This document shows, one piece after another, positions 15,846 through 26,118 of a stretch of DNA of 64,000 bases. The translations under genes were made by a program, and so were the position numbers. The stretch is taken from positions 2,059,135 to 2,123,134 of the forward strand of contig OY848920.1 in assembly GCA_963693285.1 (NCBI GenBank). Direction: 5' to 3'. A model generated the notes under the pieces. That model was given only the letters and a program-made list of their open reading frames with translations, was not told the origin of the DNA and did no database searches. The DNA is from Xestospongia muta. Its lineage: Eukaryota; Porifera; Demospongiae; Haplosclerida; Petrosiidae. Each line of letters opens with the position of its first letter. Positions within the stretch are counted from its first letter, which is position 1.

Positions 15846-17429
15846 ATGTCCATAATAGCATTTGCTTTCATTGTCTCTACTATTATATCTCAGTCTTTGA
15901 GTGAGCTGAATTCTCTTTCAGGTAGCAATACACTTCATCCTTCTTTAACACACGATGATAAGAGATTGTCAATCTTGTTTCTCCACTCTCTGTATCCAGC
16001 ACACTTCTTTCCTATAGTAGCCCTGGGAGCTGAACTTGTAAGCAGAGGTCATCGAGTGACAACATTGGGACCAACTATTGAAGGATATGAACATCTTTCC
16101 ACTTTGGCCAAATCACATGGAATGGAATTTATATCAATAGATTTTATACCACACTGGATATATGAATCAATAACTCAGAGTGCTAAACAAAAGGATAGTG
16201 CAAATTTATTAACAACAATGTATAACTTGACGCACACTTTACTCAATGTAAGTAAGGATAATGGCATCTTTTCAGTGTTAAAAATGAAGGAGTTTGTTGA
16301 TAAAACCAATGGCAGCAATTACGACTACATAATATCTGATTTACCAGCTATTCCTGTTATGTACTATATACAAAGGGTTTGGAACACCAATAACATAATG
16401 GTAATTATGACACCTGTACCAATTCAACCACAATATTTAATACCTTGGTCTTACCCTAGAGCATACAGTCCATTCACTGATAATATGTCATTTCTTGATC
16501 GACTACTCAATACTGTTATATTTACTCCATTGGAGACAGCAATGTTTGTACTTGTAGGTATTTTATCAAGGCTTGATGAAAATGAGAGCTTCCAGAATTA
16601 TGCTGAAATAATACTTAAACAACCTGTTTTATTTAATACAGTGATTGGATTTGATTGGCCAAAAACTATTCTTCCACTTGTTCATTATGTTGGACCTATG
16701 TTAATTTCGTCTCCACCTCCTTTGAAATCTGATCTAGTCACTTGGTTATCAAGGTTACCAACAAAGGCAGAAATAATTTACATAAGTATGGGTACAACTG
16801 GTGAAGTAACTAAGACAATGGCAGAGGCCTTTGTTAAGCTTTCTCAGGAGTATTTCATAGTATGGTCATTGCGTGAATCAAATCGTAATGTTCTTAATAA
16901 TCTTTCTATTGATGAAGATCATATGTATATGTCATTCTGGATATCACAACTTACAATGTTAAAGCATTCATCAACAGTCCTTGCTATAATGCATTGTGGT
17001 ATCACCGGTGTCCAAGAAGCATTGTATAATGCTGTGCCTGTTATGTGTTTCCCTAGTGCATATGACCAATTTGATGCTGCACTTAGGCTGGAGTCACAAG
17101 GTTTAGGAATACAGCTCTTATCAAGTCAAGCTAATGTAGAAAAGATTATGAAAGCAGTCACTATTGTTAAGACAGATCGTTACAAAGATCAGGTTTGGAA
17201 AATGAGTCGTTTATTAAGAGCTGGAGGAGGAGCTAAGAAAGGAGCTGATCTAGTAGAACTCTATGCTGCTGTAGGTTATGATCATGGTATTCCATCTTTC
17301 TTTCGTTACAAATGGAGCTGGATACAGTATTGTAATGTTGATGTGTGGTTAGTGATAACCTTAGTGGGTATTATTATGATTTGGGGCTGCACAAGCATAC
17401 TTAAATGTTGTTTAAGAAAATCAAGCTAA
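15846..17429 (+). CDS. UDP-glycosyltransferase-like membrane protein, copy 3
   Basis: 527 residues, with the same plan as copies 1 and 2: signal peptide, catalytic His in YPAHFFP, MHCG and AYDQFD in the donor half, C-terminal helix and RKSS tail. It differs near the donor site (HCGITGVQEAL and PVMCF) and in the acceptor half (LPAIPVMYY in place of LPAVSVMYY), a change shared with copy 5 and, apart from one Ala-to-Val, with copy 4. Acceptor-half differences are the kind that could alter substrate choice in UGTs, but this is inference. Confidence 0.88.
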   Translation: MSIIAFAFIVSTIISQSLSELNSLSGSNTLHPSLTHDDKRLSILFLHSLYPAHFFPIVALGAELVSRGHRVTTLGPTIEGYEHLSTLAKSHGMEFISIDFIPHWIYESITQSAKQKDSANLLTTMYNLTHTLLNVSKDNGIFSVLKMKEFVDKTNGSNYDYIISDLPAIPVMYYIQRVWNTNNIMVIMTPVPIQPQYLIPWSYPRAYSPFTDNMSFLDRLLNTVIFTPLETAMFVLVGILSRLDENESFQNYAEIILKQPVLFNTVIGFDWPKTILPLVHYVGPMLISSPPPLKSDLVTWLSRLPTKAEIIYISMGTTGEVTKTMAEAFVKLSQEYFIVWSLRESNRNVLNNLSIDEDHMYMSFWISQLTMLKHSSTVLAIMHCGITGVQEALYNAVPVMCFPSAYDQFDAALRLESQGLGIQLLSSQANVEKIMKAVTIVKTDRYKDQVWKMSRLLRAGGGAKKGADLVELYAAVGYDHGIPSFFRYKWSWIQYCNVDVWLVITLVGIIMIWGCTSILKCCLRKSS

Positions 17430-17818
17430 AAAACAAGACTAATTCTTGATTGACATCATTGTACTAAATTATAATATCTTGTTTGATTATAAACACATGC
17501 ATTTATAATTTAAAATTCTTGAAAAGCTTGATTATTACTTCTCTATAAAGTGTATGGATAAGACCTTTCATTTACATCATTGATGTACAACGAAGTCCTT
17601 AACAATCAAGACATTGTAACTTTAATTTACGTAACAAAGTAACAAGCCTACTATAGATGACAATACTGTGTTTGTCTTGTTTTTTAATTATCACCTCCTC
17701 ATTGATTAGAAGTACAACATATTGACTATGAACAGTTAGTTTTAGTTAATGTGTGTGAATGTATTGTAACAATACTTTCATATAATGTATCAAGTTATAT
17801 AGCAAGTAATGTAATGTT

Positions 17819-17919
17819 AGGAGCATAACTTGTAAGCATAAGTCATGTAGTGATAACATTGGGGACCAACTATTGAAGGATGTGAGCATCTTCCCACAAT
17901 GGTCAAATTACATGAAATG
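17819..17919 (+). pseudogene. UGT relic in the spacer after copy 3
   Basis: Third occurrence of the short UGT fragment, with the same lesions as the other two. The rest of the spacer (17430-18848) matches those after copies 1 and 2 and shows no other gene. Confidence 0.8.
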
Positions 17920-18848
17920 TTAATGAACAAATACTTTCACCTAATAGTCTGTATCACTATAGGAAAGAATGGGTTCAAATAATCATGGTTCATACCTAAA
18001 CAGTCATTTTTTGCCTTATAAGAAAATTGAACTTTGCATATAAGATATCTACATAATTATGTAGGTGTAGTTTGTATCATTTACACTGTTGTTAATGACC
18101 ACTCAATGATAAGGAATTGTATTGAGTGTTTTGCAGTGAAGTCTACTGTTGAAAAGGATCCATTGTATAAGGAATGTAAGAAAACTAGTATCACTTACTA
18201 AGCTTTTCTTGTAGACAGTATATAATTATTACCATTAGTTGTGTTTACACTTACTTATTGAATTGGACACTTTGTCATTTCCTGTTTTGTCCATAAATAG
18301 TTAATCTAAATTAAAGAATCATATCACATTTCTGTGACATTTTCGTCTACATGTTAGCCACTTTTAAGAAGCTTTTCTAAACAACATATATAAACGGTTA
18401 CATTTGGACTAAGTAAATAATGAAGAAAAAATCAGGCAATTCCAATACAATATGTCAATTTATCAGTTACATATATTGACATATTAGCAAGCAATTAACG
18501 CAGTAGTGAATCCTCTTGACTTGAAAATTTTATTAATAATTAACAGTAATTATGATATAATTCATCGACTGTTACTATTTGTCTAGCACAAAGTCCATAC
18601 TTTGTCATGGACAGTTGGTATTTAGATTTAGATAGTGTGTAATTGAGATCAGTATTATTATGTATAATAAAGTATAAACTTCCTACTGGACAAACAGCCA
18701 CCTGTTATATACTTACATTATAGCGTCTCTGGTGCTACAGGAAGGAATTGTTCTAGAGAGTCATGATCATGTCCACACTCTAAGCATGCCTTGTGCTGCC
18801 TCTAGGAAATTTAAGTTCTTCAAATGTGCAGAGAAATATTAAAACAAG

Positions 18849-20453
18849 ATGTCCATAATAGCATTTGCTTTCATTGTCTCTTCTATTATATCTCAGTCTT
18901 TGAGTGAGCTGAATTCTCTTTCAGGTAGCAATACACTTCATCCTTCTTTAACACACGATGATAAGAGATTGTCAATCTTGTTTCTTCACTCTCTGTATCC
19001 AGCACACTTCTTTCCTATAGTAGCCCTGGGAGCTGAACTTGTAAGCAGAGGTCATCGAGTGACAACATTGGGACCAACTATTGAAGGATATGAACATCTT
19101 TCCACTTTGGCCAAATCACATGGAATGGAATTTATATCAATAGATTTTATACCACACTGGATATATGAATCAATAACTCAGAGTGCTAAACAAAAGGATA
19201 GTGCAAATTTATTAACAACAATGTATAACTTGACGCATACTTTACTCAATGTAAGTAAGGATAATGGCATCTTTTCAGTGTTAAAAATGAAAGAGTTTGT
19301 TGATAAAACGAATGGCAGAAATTATGACTACATAATATCTGATTTACCAGTTATTCCTGTTATGTACTATATACAAAGGGTTTGGAACACCAGTAACATA
19401 ATGGTAATTATGACTCCTGTACCAATTCAACCACAATATTTAATACCTTGGTCTTACCCTAGAGCATACAGTCCATTCACTGATAATATGTCATTTCTTG
19501 ATCGACTACTCAATACTGTTATATTTACTCCATTGGAGACAGCAATGTTTGTACTTGTAGGTATTTTATCAAGGCTAGATGAAAATGAGAGCTTCCAGAA
19601 TTATGCTGAAATAATACTTAAACAACCTGTTCTATTTAATACAGTGATTGGATTTGATTGGCCAAAAACTATTCTTCCACTTGTTCATTATGTTGGACCT
19701 ATGTTAATTTCATCTCCACCTCCTTTGAAATCTGATCTAGTCACTTGGTTATCAAGGTTACCATCAAAGGCAGAAATAATTTACATAAGTATGGGTACAA
19801 CTGGTGAAGTAACTAAGACAATGGCAGAGGCCTTTGTTAAGCTTTCTCAGGAGTATTTCATAGTATGGTCATTGCGTGAATCAAATTGTAATGTTCTTAA
19901 TAATCTTTCTTTTGATGAAGATCGTTTGTATATTTCATCCTGGATATCACAACTTACAATGTTAAAGCATTCATCAATAGTCCTTGCTATAATGCAATGT
20001 GGTGCCACTGGTGTTCAAGAAGCATTGTATAATGCTGTACCTGTTATATGTTTTCCTTATGCGTATGAACAGTTCGATGTTGCACTTAGGCTGGAGTCAC
20101 AAGGTTTAGGAATACAGCTCTTATCAAGTCAAGCTAATGTAGAAAAGATTATGAAAGCAGTCACTATTGTTAAGACAGATCGTTACAAAGATCAAGTTTG
20201 GAAAATGAGTCGTTTATTAAGAGCTGGAGGAGGAGCTAAGAAAGGAGCTGATCTAGTAGAACTCTATGCTGCTGTAGGTTATGATCACGGTATTCCATCT
20301 TTCTTTCGTTATAAATGGAGCTGGATACAGTATTATAATGTTGATGTGTGGTTAGTGATAACCTTAGTGGCTTTTGCTATGATTTGGGGCTGCACAAGCA
20401 TACTTAAATGTGTGTTTAAGGAAAATCAAAGCCAAAAACAAAAGAAGGTCTAA
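18849..20453 (+). CDS. UDP-glycosyltransferase-like membrane protein, copy 4, with altered donor motif
   Basis: 534 residues. The core is as in copies 1-3 with the putative catalytic His in YPAHFFP, but the donor signature differs: MQCGATGVQ (His replaced by Gln) and AYEQFDV (Asp replaced by Glu). Part of this patch, from DEDRLYISSW onward, is shared with copy 5. The tail is longer: small indels after the last helix shift the frame and run through what is 3' flank in copies 1-3, ending KQKKV, a KxKxx-type ER-retrieval pattern. The ORF is otherwise intact. It could be an active enzyme with another donor preference or an inactive paralogue; the sequence alone does not decide. Confidence 0.86.
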   Translation: MSIIAFAFIVSSIISQSLSELNSLSGSNTLHPSLTHDDKRLSILFLHSLYPAHFFPIVALGAELVSRGHRVTTLGPTIEGYEHLSTLAKSHGMEFISIDFIPHWIYESITQSAKQKDSANLLTTMYNLTHTLLNVSKDNGIFSVLKMKEFVDKTNGRNYDYIISDLPVIPVMYYIQRVWNTSNIMVIMTPVPIQPQYLIPWSYPRAYSPFTDNMSFLDRLLNTVIFTPLETAMFVLVGILSRLDENESFQNYAEIILKQPVLFNTVIGFDWPKTILPLVHYVGPMLISSPPPLKSDLVTWLSRLPSKAEIIYISMGTTGEVTKTMAEAFVKLSQEYFIVWSLRESNCNVLNNLSFDEDRLYISSWISQLTMLKHSSIVLAIMQCGATGVQEALYNAVPVICFPYAYEQFDVALRLESQGLGIQLLSSQANVEKIMKAVTIVKTDRYKDQVWKMSRLLRAGGGAKKGADLVELYAAVGYDHGIPSFFRYKWSWIQYYNVDVWLVITLVAFAMIWGCTSILKCVFKENQSQKQKKV

Positions 20454-21136
20454 TTCCTGATTTACGTAAAAGTAATTAATAATTTCAATATAATATTTGA
20501 TATGAACTATGTACTAATAATTTAAAATTCTTTAAAAGTTTGATTATTATACACAACTCTATAAAGTGTATGTATAACACATTTCATTTACATCATTGAT
20601 TAACAAGAAATCTATAAAAATCAAGACATTGTGACTTTACTTTACATATAAAGTAACAGCCTTACTTTAGATCACAATATCATGATTTGTCTTTTTTTAA
20701 ATAACACCTCTCCAGGCCTTATAAGTTGGTTGTAATTAAGTATAATGGCCTTCAGTTACACATGTCAATAAAAACTATCAGATAATAGTCTGTACTACTA
20801 TATAGGAAATAATGGCTTTAAAAGAATCATGTTCATATCTAAATAGTTATGTTTTGCCTTTTAAAGAATTGAACTGTGCATATATTTAACACACCTACAT
20901 AATAATGTTGGTGTAGTTTGGTTTGTATTATAATTAGTCACACTACTATTTATGGCCACCCAAAGAAAAAGAATTGTTTGAGGATTTGCATTGAAGTCTA
21001 CTGTTGAAATGATATATTGATAAAGGAATGTAGGAAAACTGGTATTACATAAAAAGTCCTAGCTTTCCATATAAACAGTAATAATTATAACAACTACTTG
21101 TGTTTAAATAGTTTGTCATTTTCTGTTTATAGCAAG
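20454..21136. other. Diverged spacer after UGT copy 4
   Basis: This is alignable in patches to the 3' flanks of copies 1-3 but clearly more diverged, with insertions and deletions. It ends at the start of the UGT pseudogene. No other gene is seen. Confidence 0.55.
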
Positions 21137-21425
21137 ATGTCCATAATGATATTTGCTTTTATTGCATATTGTCTTATCTTTGTATTTTTGAGTGACCAGT
21201 ATTGTCCCTCTGGTAGTAGTACACTTCCATCATTCTATGAAGTATAATGATAAGAGTTTGTCAGTCTTCTTTCTTCAATGTCTGTATTCAGCACTCTTCA
21301 TTTCTATAGTAGTCCTGGGAACTGAACATGTAAGCATAGGTCATCAAGTGACAACATTGTGGACCAACTATTGAAGGATGTGAGCATCTTCCCACACTGG
21401 TCAAATTACATGAAATGTAAATCAA
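21137..21425 (+). pseudogene. Truncated UGT pseudogene between copies 4 and 5
   Basis: It begins ATGTCCATAATGATATTTGC, the start of copy 5. The first frame reads a signal peptide and YCPSGSSTL, then stops at TAA near 21245. The continuing homology is in another frame (MKYNDKSLSVFFLQCLYS...), which ends at 21374 because of one extra T in ACATTGTGGACC. The putative catalytic His position reads Leu (YSALF). Homology ends near 21425, so more than 80% of the gene is missing. The short relics after copies 1-3 match its right-hand end. Confidence 0.9.
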
Positions 21426-21788
21426 CAAATACTTTCATATAATAGTCTGTATCACTTTAAGAAAGAATGAGTTCAAATAATCATGTTCATATCTAAACCG
21501 TTTTTTGCCTTATAAGGAAATTGAACTTTGCATATAAGATATCTACATAATTATGTAGGTGTAGTTTGTATCATTTACACGGTTAATGACCACCCAATGA
21601 TAAGGAATTGTATTGAGTGTTTGCAGTGAAGTCTACTGTTAAAAATGATCCATTGAATAAGGAATGTAAGAAAACTAGTATCACTTACTAAGCTTTTCTT
21701 GTAGACAGTATATAATTATTACCATAACTTGTGTTTACACTTACTTATTGAATTATACAGGTATTAGTCATTTCCTGTTTGCAGCAAG
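21426..21788. other. Spacer and probable promoter of UGT copy 5
   Basis: This matches the middle of the spacers after copies 1-3 (for example GGTGTAGTTTGTATCATTTA and GACAGTATATAATTATTACC) but lacks the last 600 bp or so found before copies 2-4. Copy 5 may therefore have a different promoter from its sisters. Confidence 0.55.
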
Positions 21789-23390
21789 ATGTCCATAATG
21801 ATATTTGCTTTTATTATATACTATCTTATCTCTTTGTCTTTGAGTGAGCATTATTGTCCTTCTGGTAGAAGTACACTTCTTTCTTCTATGAAACATAATG
21901 ATAAGAGATTGTCAATCTTGTTTCTTCACTCTCTGTATCCAGCACACTTCTTTCCTATAGTAGCCCTGGGAGCTGAACTTGTAAGCAGAGGTCATCGAGT
22001 GACAACATTGGGACCAACTATTGAAGGATATGAACATCTTCCCACCTTGGCCAAATCACATGGAATGGAATTTATAACAATAGATTTTATACCACACTGG
22101 ATATATGAATCAATAACTCAGAGTGCTAAACAAAAGGATAGTGCAAATTTATTAACAACAATGTATAAGTTGATGCACACTTTACTCAATGTAAGTAAGG
22201 ATAATGGCATCTTTTCAGTGTTAAAAATGAAGGAGTTTGTTGATAAAACCAATGGCAGCAATTACGACTACATAATATCTGATTTACCAGCTATTCCTGT
22301 TATGTACTATATACAAAGGGTTTGGAACACCAGTAACATAATGGTAATTATGACACCTGTACCAATTCAACCACAATATTTAATACCTTGGTCTTACCCT
22401 AGAGCATACAGTCCATTCACTGATAATATGTCATTTCTTGATCGACTACTCAATACTGTTATATTTACTCCATTGGAGACAGCAATGTTTGTACTTGTAG
22501 GAATTATATCAAGAGTTGATAAAAATGAGAGTTTCCAGAATTATGCTGAAATAATACTTAAACAACCTGTTTTATTTAATACAGTGATTGGATTTGATTG
22601 GCCAAAAACTATTCTTCCACTTGTTCATTATGTTGGACCTATGTTAATTTCATCTCCACCTCCTTTGAAATCTGATCTAGTCACTTGGTTATCAAGGTTA
22701 CCATCAAAGGCAGAAATAATTTACATAAGTATGGGTACAACTGGTGAAGTAACTAAGACAATGGCAGAGGCCTTTGTTAAGCTTTCTCAGGATAATTTCA
22801 TAGTATGGTCATTGCGTGAATCAAATCGTAATGTTCTTGATAATCTTTCTATTGATGAAGATCATATGTATATTTCATCCTGGATATCACAACTTACAAT
22901 GTTAAAGCATTCATCAATAGTCCTTGCTATAATGCAATGTGGTGCCACCAGTGTTCAAGAAGCATTGTATAATGCTGTGCCTGTTATATGTTTCCCTAGT
23001 GCATATGACCAATTTGATGCTGCACTTAGGCTGGAGTCACAAGGTTTAGGAATACATCTAATATCAAGTCAAGCTAATGTAGAAAAGATTATGAAAGCAG
23101 TTGATTCAATTAGAGCAGGTGGTTATAAAGAACGAGTTCAGAAAATGAGTCGTTTATTAAGAGCTGGAGGAGGAGCTAAGAAAGGAGCTGATTTAGTAGA
23201 ACTCTATGCTGCTGTAGGTTATGATCATGGTATTCCATCTTTCTTTCGTTATAAATGGAGCTGGATACAGTATTATAATGTTGATGTGTGGTTAGTGATA
23301 ACCTTAGTGGGTATTATGATGATTTGGGGCTGCACAATCATACAAACGTGGTGTTTTAGAATTGTCAAGAGAAAAAACAAAAAAGATTGA
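21789..23390 (+). CDS. UDP-glycosyltransferase-like membrane protein, copy 5, mosaic
   Basis: 533 residues. The first 38 or so (MSIMIFAFIIYYL...CPSGRSTLLSSMKHND) differ from copies 1-4 and match the pseudogene at 21137-21425. From KRLSILFLHSLYPAHFFP onward the sequence is nearly that of the other copies. The donor motif is MQCGATSVQ, so Gln replaces His as in copy 4, while AYDQFD is normal. A patch near residues 438-450 (DSIRAGGYKERV) is unlike the others, and the tail ends KNKKD, again KxKxx. The pattern suggests an older paralogue whose centre was overwritten by conversion from its neighbours. Signal peptide, catalytic His and terminal helix are intact. Confidence 0.87.
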   Translation: MSIMIFAFIIYYLISLSLSEHYCPSGRSTLLSSMKHNDKRLSILFLHSLYPAHFFPIVALGAELVSRGHRVTTLGPTIEGYEHLPTLAKSHGMEFITIDFIPHWIYESITQSAKQKDSANLLTTMYKLMHTLLNVSKDNGIFSVLKMKEFVDKTNGSNYDYIISDLPAIPVMYYIQRVWNTSNIMVIMTPVPIQPQYLIPWSYPRAYSPFTDNMSFLDRLLNTVIFTPLETAMFVLVGIISRVDKNESFQNYAEIILKQPVLFNTVIGFDWPKTILPLVHYVGPMLISSPPPLKSDLVTWLSRLPSKAEIIYISMGTTGEVTKTMAEAFVKLSQDNFIVWSLRESNRNVLDNLSIDEDHMYISSWISQLTMLKHSSIVLAIMQCGATSVQEALYNAVPVICFPSAYDQFDAALRLESQGLGIHLISSQANVEKIMKAVDSIRAGGYKERVQKMSRLLRAGGGAKKGADLVELYAAVGYDHGIPSFFRYKWSWIQYYNVDVWLVITLVGIMMIWGCTIIQTWCFRIVKRKNKKD

Positions 23391-24228
23391 TAATTTGTTT
23401 TAATTTTTTTCTTAATTTAATGCATATAGAATTTCTAATTTCTTTTATATATTGTATACTTATGCAATGAAATGTAGTGAACTAGGATACATGAATTTAT
23501 AAGATGATGTACATAAACATAGTATAAAAAGATGATCAGTGTTCAGTAGAATAGTCCAACCGATATAAATTAGAGCCAAATTAATTGTACAAGTTTCTTA
23601 AATTGATTACAACAATTAAAATATTTGCCATTTTTATAATGTTTACCTAACTGTGTTTGTTGTAAACATACCTTATACAGAGAAACCACAAATTGATTAT
23701 TATTTATCACATTAGGCAATACATAGTCTTGCACATTAATTCAATAGTAACACATTCCATGAATTGTTGTTCTACGTATAATAATGTGATATAACAACTG
23801 AGTGTAAAAGTATTTATATGTATATTACAAGACTTCGATGTTGATAAGGACAATATGATTTATTACAATATTTAGTACAAACATGATTGCTTACAAACAT
23901 TTTGATGTTTAAGTGTGGTTTGAGTAAAAAGCCTCATATCTAGTTGCTGTGTGTATTACTAGCAACCTATAAAACACATGTTATTACACATAAATATGTG
24001 TGTGTGAATGGCTGAGTCAAAATTAATATGTAAGAGAATACATTTCTAATGTAATGCAATATATATGTAGTACTGACATATTGATTTGACTTTGTGCATT
24101 CTCCATGTTTTCTAAAGTGATAAGTTTTGTATTCATTTTTTAAATACAGTATAATGTACCACATCTGTCATCACTATGGGCTTGTACAACTTGGAAGTCA
24201 TCTTCACTTCATAAATGAAATACATTAA
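23391..24228. other. Intergenic region after the UGT array
   Basis: This is AT-rich and non-coding. Patches near 24155-24235 (GTACCACATCTGTCA, TCATC/TTCACTTCAT) match 38040-38140 between genes A and B, so this flank was part of an ancient block duplication. Confidence 0.5.
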
Positions 24229-25215
24229 ACAATTCATCTATTCATCTATTCATGTATCTATCCATCTAGCTCCTCTATGACACAGCTTCATCTTTTATCA
24301 ATCATAGCACACTCTTCATGCGCAATTTATTATTCTAAGTCCATTGATCAATTAAACACTACCATTTATTCATGAATTCATCCATTTATCTAAAGTGGAT
24401 ACCAATCAATCAACTCATATTTTGTATTTATTTGTACTCTAATGTATCCATTAATTCGCTGAATAATCTCATTCACCTTACATAATTTTAATTATATATA
24501 TGTATTCAATTTCATTTTCATCAGAATGCTCAGATTAACTGCTAGTTTTATATGTTGCTATCTATTAATAAAGTGAAAACATATATAACAGGTAACCTAT
24601 TCTCCAAAAATGGTTCACAACCTATTAAGATGATTACTCTTTTGAAAAATCCAATGAAGGGACCCAACAGAATGTGGCGGATAACAGAAATGATACTCCG
24701 TGTGCTGAGGTTGAACCTCTTTTGATGCCATAGAATTAAACTTTCAAACTTTATTCTGTCACTTTTGATGACATTGTTTTTGCATTTATGTAATGGTAAT
24801 TGGCCCAACATTGTTATTATAAAATTTACATTTTTTTGTTGAAAAAATGTGCTTTAATAATGTAAAATTAAAATATTTAGGTTCTGATGTTTGATAATTA
24901 GAATCTAGGGTATACTATGAAATTTCCATTAAAATACAACTTTTTATTACTGACATTCTACTTATTACCTTAAAATAAAAGCAAGAAGGTCATTTCAGAA
25001 ACTTTCTTAAGAAACATTGCTTTGATGGCTAGATAAATGGATAAAATAATGAATAAATATATACATTGAATTGATCAATGAATGTAAAATAAATGAATTG
25101 CCACAAGGATGAGTGTGCTATGATATAAAATAAAGCCGAAACATAAAATGATTAGATGAATAGTTACATGAATAGAAAATTAGATGACACATGGTATAAA
25201 TACATGAATGGATGT
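24229..25215. repeat. Diverged inverted repeat (foldback) with arms of about 190 bp
   Basis: The left arm (about 24229-24420) and right arm (about 25018-25215) are inverse to one another. Read on one strand both contain, in order, an AGATAAATGGAT-like block, TTGATCAATG, AGTGTGCTATGAT, and an ACATGAATAGA-type TCTA/TTCA repeat. The 600-bp loop has no convincing gene, though its + strand stays open at about 24553-24727. It may be a foldback transposon or an old inverted duplication. Ends and target-site duplication could not be fixed. Confidence 0.55.
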
Positions 25216-25486
25216 ATGAACAGCGGGAGTGATAACGCTTACATAGCTACAAGAGAGAGAGAAAAATTATTTTATATACATAATTTGTTTAATTTTGATA
25301 CAAATGGTTCCTCATAATTTTAGAGACTTGCATGTTATTTAGCAGCAACACAAAAATGATTGAAAATTTGTAGATAGACTGAATTTTATATTTTAAACAC
25401 AAATTATTGATATATTTAATTTTATAGATTTTAGTAATGTTTGACCAAACAAAAAATATACTTGTTATAAATTAAAAAAGAAATTA
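25216..25486. other. 3' flank of ankyrin-Roc gene A
   Basis: A short, very AT-rich stretch between the inverted repeat and the stop codon of gene A. The two arrays converge here, UGT on + and ankyrin-Roc on -. No clear poly(A) hexamer was chosen. Confidence 0.4.
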
Positions 25487-26118
25487 TTAAAAATTCAACT
25501 TCAAGTATTGGCTTTGTACGTGTGGTTTACACAAATAGTCACGCATTTTTTGACCAGCAGTAATCTGTTTAACAATAGGACATTCAACTGCTTCAATTAG
25601 AGTAGACCATGTTACGTCTGAGGTCTGAGAATCCATCCACTCTTGGATGACCAACGATAACCTTCTTGAGTCGGGATGAGGATTATGAAGAAGGCTTTGG
25701 AGACTTCCAAACTTAACTTCGAGTGCTTCCCCAATTTCGTGCCATAGATATTCGATATCTGCTAATAGTACAAGCACATCACGTTTACTAGGACGCTTTC
25801 CCAATAGATCAGAACGAATTACATTTGTCCCTAATCAAATTAAAATACAATTATAGGTATATAGTAGCTAAATATATAGTACAGTTCAATACTAGTGAAG
25901 TAGATCATAAACGTAATTATAAGAATACAAGAATGTAAAATTATGTGTTAATAGAGATAAAATTAATAATGTAAATCTTTGTTTTGAATACAAAAAAGAT
26001 TAGGAAAGTGGTTAATACATAATTGGTTAATAAAATTACCTTTTGTTAGGTTTAATATTCCAGAACACATTTCAGAATACAGCTTAATGTCATCTTCAGT
26101 TAAGTTACCAGCAAGAGT
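25487..26118 (-). other. Gene A: death-domain exons
   Basis: Exons 26040-26118 (79 bp, [17 protein letters not shown]...) and 25487-25830 (344 bp) together encode the last 140 residues and the stop. The pattern is that of a death domain: leading helix with LTEDDIKLYSE, then a [10 protein letters not shown] core, [21 protein letters not shown], and [11 protein letters not shown]. Death domains pair with each other in cell-death and immune signalling. This is the only place in the gene where an intron splits a codon. Confidence 0.82.

Larger units (their letters stand above)
9844..23390 (+). repeat. Tandem array of five UGT units, period about 3.0 kb
   Basis: The start codons lie at 9844, 12846, 15846, 18849 and 21789, giving steps of 3002, 3000, 3003 and 2940 bp. 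The spacers after copies 1-3 are nearly identical over their full length. The spacer after copy 4 is more diverged and contains a longer relic of another copy. The regular step indicates duplication by unequal crossing-over of a whole gene-plus-spacer unit. Confidence 0.95.

Noticed and set aside
24548..24811. 87-residue minus-strand ORF in the foldback loop
   Set aside because: No recognisable motif, no conserved copy, and a composition expected of AT-rich DNA.
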